Shown piece by piece: positions 41,978 to 50,718 of a stretch of 64,000 bases of DNA; position 1 is the first letter of the stretch, and each line of letters starts with the position of its first letter. The position numbers and the translations under genes are program-made. Below the pieces are notes generated by a model, which made no database searches, was not told the origin of the DNA, and worked only from the letters and a program-made list of their open reading frames with translations. The stretch spans positions 3,501,501-3,565,500 of the forward strand of contig CP116227.1 in assembly GCA_038184435.1 (NCBI GenBank). The letters run 5' to 3'. The stretch is from Nocardioides alkalitolerans (GTDB lineage: Bacteria > Actinomycetota > Actinomycetes > Propionibacteriales > Nocardioidaceae).

Positions 41978-43089
41978 CAGGTGACCTCCAGTCGTGTGCC
42001 GCCCTCGGGTCCGCCGGTGACCGTGAGGGTCCCGCCGGCGGCGCGGACGCGCTCGCCGATGCCGCGCAGGCCGTTGCCGGGGCGGTGCGGCCCACCCCGT
42101 CCGTCGTCGGTCACGACGAGCCGCGCGTCGCCGAGCTCGACCGTGCAGCGGGACGCGTCGCTGTGCCGCACCACGTTGGTGACGGCCTCGCGCAACACCC
42201 ACGCGACCACGATCCGGCGGCGCGGGTCCACGATGTCGGGGTCGGTGGGCACGTCGGCGTCGATGCCCGCCGCGTCCAGTGCCTCCCGCGCGGAGGCCAG
42301 CTCGTCGCCGAGGCGGGCGACCCGCAGGCCGGACACGGTGGCCCGCACCTCGCCCAGCGCCTCCCGGCTCAGCGACCGGATCGAGGCGATCTCCGCCTTC
42401 GCGCGCTCGGGGTCGAGGTCGACGAGCCGCTCGGCCAGCTCCGCCTTGGCGACCACGACGGTGAGGCTGTGGCCCAGCACGTCGTGGACGTCGCGGGCCA
42501 CCCGCTCCCGCTCGGCGACGAGCGCGATCTCCTCGCCCACCTCGCGTAGCACGTCCCGGCGGTCCTCCAGCACCCGGGCGACCACCATCGTGACGATGGT
42601 CGCGACGAGCACCGGCAGGAAGAAGGCGCCGCCGGAGAACGCCTCGACGAGACCGGCGAGCACGGCCGTCGCGACGACCAGCACGCCGACCACCACGGAG
42701 GCGAGGCGGAGCGGGGCGAGGAACAGGGCGTACGCCGACGTGTAGATGAAGAACCCCATGGACGAGATGCCCTGGAGGGCGACCGATGCGGCGCTCAGCG
42801 CGACGAGCACGAAGAGTCCCGCGACGGGCCACCAGGACGGCAGGCGGGCCTGCATCCAGCCCAGGTCGGCGATGACGAAACCGTGGACGTAGACGGCGAC
42901 GAACAGCGCGAGCACCGTCCACCCGACGACCTGCTGGGCCAGGGGTCGCGGCGTCTGGAGCAGGTCCAGCGCCGGGAAGAGCATGAAGACCAGCCAGATG
43001 CAGGCCATCGCCCAGCCCCAGCGGACGCCGGGGTCCGCCGGGGCGGCGCTCCGCGTCGTACCCGCGGGGTGGTCGGTCGCGGAGCTCAC
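41974..43089 (-). CDS. Histidine kinase (HisKA_3, DesK/LiaS-like)
   Basis: 371 residues with four to five hydrophobic N-terminal segments. The phospho-acceptor is His in ERERVARDVHDVLGHSLTVVV. ATPase motifs: VLREAVTNVVRHSDASRC (N box) and LVVTDDGRGGPHRPGNGLRGIGERV (G1/G2). The GTG start overlaps the permease stop. Membrane sensor with no large extracytoplasmic domain, as in intramembrane-sensing systems near ABC exporters. Confidence 0.92.
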   Translation of the reverse strand: MSSATDHPAGTTRSAAPADPGVRWGWAMACIWLVFMLFPALDLLQTPRPLAQQVVGWTVLALFVAVYVHGFVIADLGWMQARLPSWWPVAGLFVLVALSAASVALQGISSMGFFIYTSAYALFLAPLRLASVVVGVLVVATAVLAGLVEAFSGGAFFLPVLVATIVTMVVARVLEDRRDVLREVGEEIALVAERERVARDVHDVLGHSLTVVVAKAELAERLVDLDPERAKAEIASIRSLSREALGEVRATVSGLRVARLGDELASAREALDAAGIDADVPTDPDIVDPRRRIVVAWVLREAVTNVVRHSDASRCTVELGDARLVVTDDGRGGPHRPGNGLRGIGERVRAAGGTLTVTGGPEGGTRLEVTW

Positions 43090-43843
43090 TGGCGCGCACG
43101 CCCCCGACGCACCAGGAGCACCGCGACGACACCGAGCACGAGGCACCAGACACCCAGGTTGAGCAGGGGGACCCACAGGGGGTCGGTGCCGAGGTCGGAA
43201 CCGTCGTTCGAGATGAGGCGGCCCTCCGTGACGGGGTAGCGGGCGAGCGTGGCGTACCCGTAGAGCGGCGTGAACTTCGCGATCGTCAGCAGCGTCCCGC
43301 TGAGCGGCACGAACACGTTGCCCAGGAACGCCAGGATCACGACCATACCGCTCGCCGCGCTCACCGCGGCCTCGCTGCGGAAGGCCAGCCCGGCACACAG
43401 GCCGAACAGGGCGAAGACCACCGACCCGACCGCGATCGCGACCAGGCTCAGCGCCCAGGCGGTCGCCGTGCCCGACGCACCGGTGAGCGCACCGACGACC
43501 GAGATGAGGGCCACGGGCAGCAGGGCGACCAGCACGGCGAGCGCGGCCTTCACGACGACGAAGCCGAGGTCGGGCAGGGGCGTGAGGCCCAGCTGGCGAC
43601 CCCAGCCCTGCAGGCGCTCCACGGCGGCGGTGCCACCGATGCCGACGGTGGCGGTCACCGCGCCGTACGCCGCCATCGACAACATGATGTAGAGCGCCAC
43701 GTTGCCGTTGCCGACCGACGCCTGCGAGCCGTCCTGGGTCGCGCCGAAGACGACGTAGAGGAACGCGGGCAGGGCGACGATGAAGAAGAGGCTCACGCGG
43801 TCGCGGAGGACGCGGCGGAGCTCGAGGCCGAGGTAGGTGGTGT

Positions 43844-43847
<4 letters not shown>
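43086..43847 (-). CDS. ABC-2 type exporter permease
   Basis: 253 residues with about six hydrophobic segments. Starts LGLELRRVLRDRVSLFFIVALPAFLYVVFG, typical ABC-2 membrane protein. Overlaps the ATPase gene by ATGA. Partner of the ATPase for drug, lipid or peptide export. Confidence 0.9.
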
Positions 43848-44854
<1,007 letters not shown>

Positions 44855-44914
44855 GGCTCGAGCCTGCCGCGGGGGGATCCTCCCGCGCCGTACCCGCCTG
44901 TCACGAGCCTCCCG

Positions 44915-44926
44915 TGACACCTGTCA
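44915..44926. promoter_or_regulatory. Small dyad before gabD-like gene
   Basis: TGACA CC TGTCA, 35 bp before the ATG; the half-sites equal those at 20576 and 30686 but the spacing is 2, not 7. Confidence 0.3.
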
Positions 44927-44960
44927 TGCGGGTGCTGGTGCGCGGTGGCACGCTGGCTCC

Positions 44961-46418
44961 ATGAGCGCACTCCCGGACGGCATCCTGACCCCGCAGCTGT
45001 ACGTCGGCGGCACCTGGCGCGACGCCGACGAGGGCGAGACCTTCGACGTGCTGGACCCCGCCGACGAGTCCGTCCTCGCGACGGTGGCCGACGGCACCGC
45101 CGACGACGCGGTCGCCGCCCTCGACGCCGCGGTCGCGGCCCAGCGCGACTGGGCCCGGACGGCGCCGCGGGAGCGCGGCGAGATCCTGCGCGCGGCGTAC
45201 GAGCGGATCACCGAGCGCACCGACGACTTCGCGCGGCTGATCAGCCTCGAGATGGGCAAGCCGCTGAAGGAGGCGGCGGGCGAGGTGGCGTACGGCGCGG
45301 AGTTCCTGCGCTGGTTCGCCGAGGAGGCCGTGCGGATCCACGGCCGGTGGATGGACGCACCGGCCGGCGGCTCCCGGCTGCTGACCGTGAAGAAGCCGGT
45401 CGGTCCGTGCCTGCTCATCACGCCGTGGAACTTCCCCATCGCGATGGCGACCCGGAAGATCGGTCCCGCCATCGCCGCCGGCTGCACGATGGTCGTCAAG
45501 CCGGCGGCGCTGACGCCGCTCACGACGCTGGCCGTGGCGCAGGTGTTCGAGGAGGTCGGCCTGCCCGCCGGCGTGCTCAACGTCGTGACGTCGACGCGGT
45601 CCGGCGAGGTCTCCTCGATCCTCATGGCCGACGAGCGGCTGCGGAAGGTGTCGTTCACCGGCTCCACGCCCGTCGGCAAGAAGCTCGTCGAGCAGTCGAG
45701 CGAGCAGCTGCAGCGGCTCTCCATGGAGCTCGGCGGCAACGCGCCCTTCATCGTCTTCGAGGACGCCGACGTCGACGCCGCCGTCGAGGGTGCCGTGCTC
45801 GCCAAGATGCGCAACATGGGCGAGGCGTGCACCGCGGCCAACCGGTTCCTCGTCCACGAGTCGGTCGCGGACGCGTTCTCCACGGCACTGGCGGAGCGGC
45901 TGGGCGCGATGCGGGTGGGCCGCGGGCAGGACGACGGCGTCGAAGTGGGTCCGCTCGTGCAGGCCAAGGCGGTCGAGGAGATCGACCAGCTCGTCACCGA
46001 CGCCGTCCACGACGGGGCCCGCGTGCTCACCGGCGGCACCGTGCCCGACGGGCCCGGCTACTTCTACCCGCCGACCGTGCTGACCGACGTGCCCCACGAG
46101 GCCGCGATCGCGACCACCGAGATCTTCGGCCCCGTCGCGCCCATCTCGACCTTCACCACCGAGGACGAGGCCGTCGAGCGGGCGAACGCGACGGAGTACG
46201 GCCTGGCGTCCTACGTGTTCACCCGCGACGTCGAGCGGACGATCCGGATGGCCGAGCGGCTCGACTACGGCATGGTCGGGATCAACACCGGGCTGCTGTC
46301 GAACCCCGCTGCGCCCTTCGGCGGCGTGAAGCAGTCGGGCTTCGGGCGCGAGGGCGGGTTCGAGGGCATCGAGGAGTACCTCGAGACGACGTACGTGGGG
46401 ATCGCGGTGGGGGGCTGA
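44961..46418 (+). CDS. NAD(P)+-dependent succinate-semialdehyde dehydrogenase (ALDH family)
   Basis: 485 residues. ALDH superfamily: LLITPWNFPIAMATRKIGPA (cofactor), SFTGSTPVGKKL, catalytic Glu in LSMELGGNAPFIVFEDA and the nucleophile Cys in MGEACTAANRFLVHE. GabD-like by overall pattern (ERYGMVGINTG-type and FGREGG end: PFGGVKQSGFGREGGFEGIEEYLETTY). Likely oxidises succinate semialdehyde from GABA or similar. A 96-bp palindromic repeat starts 7 bp after the stop codon. Confidence 0.88.
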   Translation: MSALPDGILTPQLYVGGTWRDADEGETFDVLDPADESVLATVADGTADDAVAALDAAVAAQRDWARTAPRERGEILRAAYERITERTDDFARLISLEMGKPLKEAAGEVAYGAEFLRWFAEEAVRIHGRWMDAPAGGSRLLTVKKPVGPCLLITPWNFPIAMATRKIGPAIAAGCTMVVKPAALTPLTTLAVAQVFEEVGLPAGVLNVVTSTRSGEVSSILMADERLRKVSFTGSTPVGKKLVEQSSEQLQRLSMELGGNAPFIVFEDADVDAAVEGAVLAKMRNMGEACTAANRFLVHESVADAFSTALAERLGAMRVGRGQDDGVEVGPLVQAKAVEEIDQLVTDAVHDGARVLTGGTVPDGPGYFYPPTVLTDVPHEAAIATTEIFGPVAPISTFTTEDEAVERANATEYGLASYVFTRDVERTIRMAERLDYGMVGINTGLLSNPAAPFGGVKQSGFGREGGFEGIEEYLETTYVGIAVGG

Positions 46419-46424
46419 GGGGGG

Positions 46425-46520
46425 CGACACTTTCCCCGGCTAGCCGGGGAACACGCCACTTTGACCATCAAATTTGATGGTCAAAGCGGTCGGTTCCCCG
46501 GTCAGCCGGGGAACCGACCA
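46425..46520. repeat. 96-bp triple-palindrome repeat, copy A
   Basis: Contains three palindromes in a row: TTCCCCGGCTAGCCGGGGAA; a 26-bp palindrome centred on AAATTT; and a hairpin with 14-bp arms GGTCGGTTCCCCGG / CCGGGGAACCGACC and loop TCAG. It matches 56676-56771 at 91 of 96 positions in direct orientation. Lies between convergent genes. Confidence 0.9.
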
Positions 46521-46524
46521 TCGC

Positions 46525-47550
46525 TCACGGCCCCGCCGGGGCGGTGCCGAGCAGGTCGGCGGGGGTCGGGAGCGGGTCGCGGAGTGCATCGGTGACGTGC
46601 ACGCGCATGTAGGTCCCCAGGTAGTCGGTCGGGACCCGGCTGTCGATGGTCGCGCCGAACGTCGCGAGGTCCGACAGCGCCGGCAGCAGCTCGCCCTCCG
46701 CGGCCAGCAGCTCGTCGAGGACGGGCCCGAGCTCGTCGACGATCAGCTCGAGGTCGTCGCGGGTCGCGTCCACCAGGCCGCCCGCGGTGAGGGCGAGTGC
46801 GTCGGCGCTGTCCAGGAGGTCCGCGAGGTCGTCGGTGCTGGAGGTCAGCACCGCCGCGGCCGGTCGCAGGTCGCGGAGGGCCGCGTCGATCGTCTCCTCG
46901 CGGGCGTCGAGCGTCGTCGAGGCAGCGGCCAGGGCGTCCAGGGTGCGGTCGATCTCCTGGGTGGAGGCGAGGATCTCGGCGAGGAACACGTCGGTCTGCT
47001 CCAGCACCTCCTGGGCGGCACCGGTGCGGCCGTCGAGCGCGGTGTTCAGCTCGCCGACGATGGTCTGGATCTGGCCCAGGTTGCCGCCGTTGACCAGGAG
47101 GGACGCCGACGCGAGCGTGTCCTCGACGGTCGCTGCGACGCTGGTGGCGTCCGCGGGCACGACGTCGCCGTCGGCCAGGTCCGCCCCGGTCGCGGGACCG
47201 GACGTGAGTTCCACGTACACCTCGCCCAGGGCGGTGGTGTACCGCAGCCGGAAGGCCGATCCGACAGGCACGCGGACGTTCTCGTCGATGGCCATGACGA
47301 CCTGGGCGCGGTAGTCCACGGCGTCGATCTCCACGACCTTGCCGACCCGCACGCCGTCGAGCTTGACGGGGGCACCCGCGGGGAGGTTGAGCGCGTCGTC
47401 GAACGACGCGGTGACGGTGAGCTGGTCGTCGCCGACCGCGCCGGGTCGCAGCTGGTCGGCACGCTGCTGCGCGCTGCTGCACCCCGAGACCAGCAGCCCG
47501 AGGACCAGGCCCGCGATTCCGGCGACGGCCCGGCAGGTGGGCGGGGTCAC
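46525..47550 (-). CDS. MCE-domain lipoprotein
   Basis: 341 residues. Lipoprotein signal with lipobox LVSGC (Cys24). The MCE/MlaD domain is visible in FDDALNLPAGAPVKLDGVRVGKVVEIDAVD and FRLRYTTALGEVYVELTSGP, followed by a long helical stretch with many Thr/Asp/Ala. This is one Mce gene with no neighbouring YrbE permease genes, so it is an orphan Mce-type substrate-binding part for lipid or steroid uptake. GTG start overlaps the remnant gene upstream (GTGA). Confidence 0.85.
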   Translation of the reverse strand: MTPPTCRAVAGIAGLVLGLLVSGCSSAQQRADQLRPGAVGDDQLTVTASFDDALNLPAGAPVKLDGVRVGKVVEIDAVDYRAQVVMAIDENVRVPVGSAFRLRYTTALGEVYVELTSGPATGADLADGDVVPADATSVAATVEDTLASASLLVNGGNLGQIQTIVGELNTALDGRTGAAQEVLEQTDVFLAEILASTQEIDRTLDALAAASTTLDAREETIDAALRDLRPAAAVLTSSTDDLADLLDSADALALTAGGLVDATRDDLELIVDELGPVLDELLAAEGELLPALSDLATFGATIDSRVPTDYLGTYMRVHVTDALRDPLPTPADLLGTAPAGP

Positions 47551-47807
47551 CGTGTCGTCGTGCCGGCAGGGAGGACACGGACGCAGGCGTCCCGGAGGTC
47601 GTCGCGGTCGGTGCCGTGGACGAAGCGGTCCGGCCTGACGAGGACGTCCCGGGCGCCGCTGCGGTCGCGCTCGACGACGAGGGCACGCACGCCGAGCTGG
47701 CCGAGCAGGTTCGCCGCTGCGGCGCCGGTCGGTCCGAACCCGACGACGACCACGTCGACGTTGACGTGGTCTTCCTCGGAAGGGGAGGGGGAGGGGGAGG
47801 GCACCAC
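47547..47807 (-). pseudogene. Remnant of a flavin monooxygenase (internal deletion)
   Basis: 86 codons. The N-terminal part VVVVGFGPTGAAAANLLGQLGVRALVVERD is the FAD site of an MhpA-like monooxygenase, but it runs straight into DVLVRPDRFVHGTDRDDLRD, which resembles the C-terminal end of the same family. About 400 residues between them are missing. It is intact in frame and overlaps the mce start, so it may still translate as a leader for mce. A similar full-length gene lies at 52628-54154. Confidence 0.7.
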
Positions 47808-47854
47808 GGGACCACCTCTCTCGGGGACGGTCGTCCCACGGGTGGCCCGGAGGC

Positions 47855-47876
47855 TATCTGAAGTTTCCTTCAGTTA
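47855..47876. promoter_or_regulatory. TetR operator, copy 1 (before the mce operon)
   Basis: TATCTGAA-N6-TTCAGTTA, one mismatch from the perfect dyad at 48614. It lies between the tetR 3' end and the start of the mce operon. Confidence 0.75.
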
Positions 47877-47913
47877 CGAGAGCCGCGTCACGTGAGGGCG
47901 GTATCTCGGGTCG

Positions 47914-48552
47914 TCACGGGAGCTCGAGACCGTCGGGCAGGGGCAGCCCGGAGAGTCGCTCCGCCTCGGTCCGGCCCATGCCCAGGGCGACGAGCACGTC
48001 GGCGGCGACAGCATCGGTCATCTGGGCGGCGTCCCGGTCGGGATCGTCGTGCAGCAGCCATCCGAGCTCGATCATCGCGCCGGTGACCAGCACCATCGTG
48101 CGGTCGAGGTCGCGCCGGTCCAGTCGTCCCGCGTCCTGCGCGGCCTGCAGGTCGCGCCGCGCGCGGGGGCCGATGCCGTCCGCCGAGCGGGACAGCTCGT
48201 GGCCCCGGGTCAGCAGCACCTTGCTGAGCTGCGGCTCGAGCCGGTGCATCCGCCCCGTGAGGCGCCAGCTGCGGGCGAACTGCTCGGCGGGGTCGGCGAG
48301 GTCGCCGAGGGCGTCGAGCAGGTCGCCCCACCGGGCCAGGCCGTCCTCGAGCGCGGCGTCGAACAGCTCGTCGCGGGTCGCGAAGTGGTTGTAGAACGTG
48401 CCGATGCCGACGTCGGCGCGCTCGGTGACCTCCTGGATGGGGGCGGCCTGGCGCCCCTCCGCGAGCAGCTCCTGCGCGGCCGCGACCAGGGCAGCACGGG
48501 TGCGGGCCCGGCGGCGGTCGGACCGGGTGGGGCCGTTCGCCTCGCTCGTCAT
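47914..48552 (-). CDS. TetR-family regulator of the catabolic block
   Basis: 212 residues. HTH: PIQEVTERADVGIGTFYNHFATRDELFDAALE. The ATG at 48552 is 7 nt downstream of TAGGCT, fitting a leaderless message. Two identical-type operators lie on the two sides of this gene, before the mce operon and before the catabolic operon, so it probably controls both and itself. The inducer is likely the substrate or a CoA ester of it. Confidence 0.9.
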   Translation of the reverse strand: MTSEANGPTRSDRRRARTRAALVAAAQELLAEGRQAAPIQEVTERADVGIGTFYNHFATRDELFDAALEDGLARWGDLLDALGDLADPAEQFARSWRLTGRMHRLEPQLSKVLLTRGHELSRSADGIGPRARRDLQAAQDAGRLDRRDLDRTMVLVTGAMIELGWLLHDDPDRDAAQMTDAVAADVLVALGMGRTEAERLSGLPLPDGLELP

Positions 48553-48559
48553 GCGCGGC

Positions 48560-48565
48560 AGCCTA
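48560..48565 (-). promoter_or_regulatory. -10 element of leaderless tetR promoter
   Basis: TAGGCT on the minus strand, 7 nt before the ATG at 48552. Confidence 0.6.
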
Positions 48566-48613
48566 CTGACGCCGCGGGTCAGGGGGCCTTGACGGAGGGG
48601 GTCGACGTCGCGT

Positions 48614-48635
48614 TAACTGAAGAAATATTCAGTTA
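48614..48635. promoter_or_regulatory. TetR operator, copy 2 (before the catabolic operon)
   Basis: TAACTGAA-N6-TTCAGTTA, perfect 8-bp arms. It lies between the divergent tetR and dioxygenase genes, overlapping the ribosome-site region of the latter. Confidence 0.8.
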
Positions 48636-48649
48636 GGAGTGGTGCTGCC

Positions 48650-49780
48650 GTGGCCGTGGACGAAAGTCACCGTGACCTGCACAGCGAGCAGGGCGCCCTG
48701 CCCGGCGAGCACCCGGGCCGGTCCGCCGACCCGGTCATCAAGGTCGACGGCCTCGCGTGGCTCGAGCTCGAGAAGCCCGACCTGGCGCGCACCGAGGTCT
48801 TCGCGCACGCCTTCGGCTTCGCGACGACCTATCGCTCGGCCACGGAGCTCCACCTCCGCGGCGCGTTCGCGGGGCCGCCGTGCCTCGTCGTCCGGGTTGG
48901 CCGCAGGTCCCGCTTCGTGGGGCCGGCTTTCCGGGCGGCGGACCCGGCGGACCTGCTGCGGCTCGCCGACGCGACCGGCACCCGCGTACGGCGCCTGCCC
49001 GAGTCCCTCGGCGGCGTCGCCGTCGACGCGTGGGAGCCGGCCGGCGCCCGCGTGCGGGTCGTCAGCGACGTGCTGGAGCACCCGGCCCTGCCGACGCAGC
49101 CCGTCCACACCCTCAACCTGGGCGACGACCGCCCGCGCACCAACGCGACGCAGCGGCCGCCCCGCGCCCCCGCCGTGGTGCAGCGCCTGGGCCACGTCGT
49201 GCTGCAGAGCGACCGGTTCAGCGCCTCGCTCGACTGGTACCTCGACCACCTGGGCCTCATCGTGTCCGACTTCCTCCATTTCCCGGGCCAGCGGGAGCGC
49301 GGGCCCACGATGGCGTTCATCCGCTGCGACCGGGGGGCCACGCCGGCCGACCACCACACCCTCGCGATGACGCTGGGGCCGCGCAGCCGCTACGTGCACT
49401 CGGCCTACGAGGTGGCCGACCTCGACGCACTCGCCGCCGGCGGGGAGCACCTGCTCGACCTCGGCTACCAGCGCTCCTGGGGGATCGGCCGCCACATCCA
49501 GGGCAGCCAGCTCTTCGACTACTGGCGCGACCCCGACGGTCTCCTCGTCGAGCACTACAGCGACGGGGACCTCTTCGACGCCAGCCTGGAACCCGGCTGG
49601 GCCCCGATGACCGCCAGCGGTCTCGCCCAGTGGGGTCCGCCCGCGACCGCGGACTTCCTCGGGATCGCGCCCGGCCGGGAGTCCCTCCAGGAGGCCCTCG
49701 CCCTGGCGACAGCCCTGCGTGACGACAACGAGTTCGACCTGACCCGACTCCTCGGACTGATGAAGGTGGCCCGCTCATGA
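48650..49780 (+). CDS. Extradiol (type I, VOC) ring-cleavage dioxygenase
   Basis: 376 residues with two VOC modules. Iron ligands are His182 (RLGHVVLQS), His235 or 236 (TPADHHTLAM) and Glu301 (LLVEHYSDGD). Length is greater than the ~300 of DHBP dioxygenases because of a 30-residue N-terminal tail and a C-terminal helix ALALATALRDDNEF. Cleaves a catechol between or next to the hydroxyls with Fe(II). First gene of a seven-gene operon; the stop overlaps the next start (ATGA). Confidence 0.88.
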   Translation: MAVDESHRDLHSEQGALPGEHPGRSADPVIKVDGLAWLELEKPDLARTEVFAHAFGFATTYRSATELHLRGAFAGPPCLVVRVGRRSRFVGPAFRAADPADLLRLADATGTRVRRLPESLGGVAVDAWEPAGARVRVVSDVLEHPALPTQPVHTLNLGDDRPRTNATQRPPRAPAVVQRLGHVVLQSDRFSASLDWYLDHLGLIVSDFLHFPGQRERGPTMAFIRCDRGATPADHHTLAMTLGPRSRYVHSAYEVADLDALAAGGEHLLDLGYQRSWGIGRHIQGSQLFDYWRDPDGLLVEHYSDGDLFDASLEPGWAPMTASGLAQWGPPATADFLGIAPGRESLQEALALATALRDDNEFDLTRLLGLMKVARS

Positions 49781-50718
49781 CCCTGCCCGTGCTCCGCACC
49801 GCCGACGGCTGGTGGCTCCGCCGCGACGACGGCGCCGTGCGCATCGACACCGCCGCGGCCACGACGGCCGAGCTCCTCGCCGACCGTGCCGCGGTCGTGG
49901 CGGCCCGCGAGGCCACGACCGACCCGGTGCCGGTGGGCGACCTCGCGCTGCTCCCGCCGGTCACCGCGCCCTGTCGTGTCGTGGCGCAGATGGCGAACTA
50001 CGCGAGCCACGCGAAGGACGCCGGCATGGATCCGGCCGCCGTGCCGATGGCCTTCTTCCGCAAGGCGTCGGGCTCGATCAGCGGCCCCCACGACGACATC
50101 CACCGCCCCGCCCACGTCGCCCTGCTCGACTACGAGGTCGAGCTCGGTCTCGTGGTCGGTCGTGAGGTGCCGGTCGGCACGCAGCTCGAGAACTCCGACC
50201 TGGCGGAGATCGTCGCCGCGCTGGTCGTGACGAACGACGTGTCCGCTCGCGACCAGCAGCTGCCCAAGACGCAGTTCTACGAGTCGAAGTCCTACCCGAC
50301 CTTCACCCCGGTCGGGCCGGCGCTCGTCCTCCTGGAGGAGGGCGAGCTCGCCCGCCTGCCCGAGCTGCGGCTCCGGCTCTGGGTCAACGGCGAGGTCCGG
50401 CAGGACGAGTCGGTCGCCGACATGATCTACCGCCCGCTGGAGTCGTTCCGGGCCCTGACGCGCTTCCAGGCGCTGGCCCCGGGAGACCTGCTCCTCACCG
50501 GTACGCCGGTGGGCACGGCCCTCAGCGCCCCGCCCAAGCCGATCGAGATGATCGGGGCGCTCCTCCCGCCGGCGACGAAGTGGCGGATCTTCTTCAAGAA
50601 GCAGGCCCGCAACCCCCGCTACCTCCAGGACGGTGACCTCGTCGAGGCGTCCATCGCGACCGACGACGGCACGATCGACCTCGGCGCGCAGCGCACGACC
50701 GTGCGGTGGGACCGATGA
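49777..50718 (+). CDS. Fumarylacetoacetate-hydrolase-family protein
   Basis: 313 residues. FAH fold with metal ligands in LLDYEVELGLVVGREV (two Glu) and VVTNDVSARDQQLP (Asp). The motif GDLLLTGTPVGTALS is the family's C-terminal signature. In meta-cleavage pathways such enzymes hydrolyse, decarboxylate or hydrate the ring-fission product, which fits its place right after the dioxygenase. Confidence 0.88.
   Translation: MTLPVLRTADGWWLRRDDGAVRIDTAAATTAELLADRAAVVAAREATTDPVPVGDLALLPPVTAPCRVVAQMANYASHAKDAGMDPAAVPMAFFRKASGSISGPHDDIHRPAHVALLDYEVELGLVVGREVPVGTQLENSDLAEIVAALVVTNDVSARDQQLPKTQFYESKSYPTFTPVGPALVLLEEGELARLPELRLRLWVNGEVRQDESVADMIYRPLESFRALTRFQALAPGDLLLTGTPVGTALSAPPKPIEMIGALLPPATKWRIFFKKQARNPRYLQDGDLVEASIATDDGTIDLGAQRTTVRWDR

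Noticed and set aside
44915..44926. TGACA/TGTCA dyad before the aldehyde dehydrogenase as a third fatty-acid operator
   Set aside because: Half-sites agree, but the spacing is 2 rather than 7 bases, so it is not the same site.
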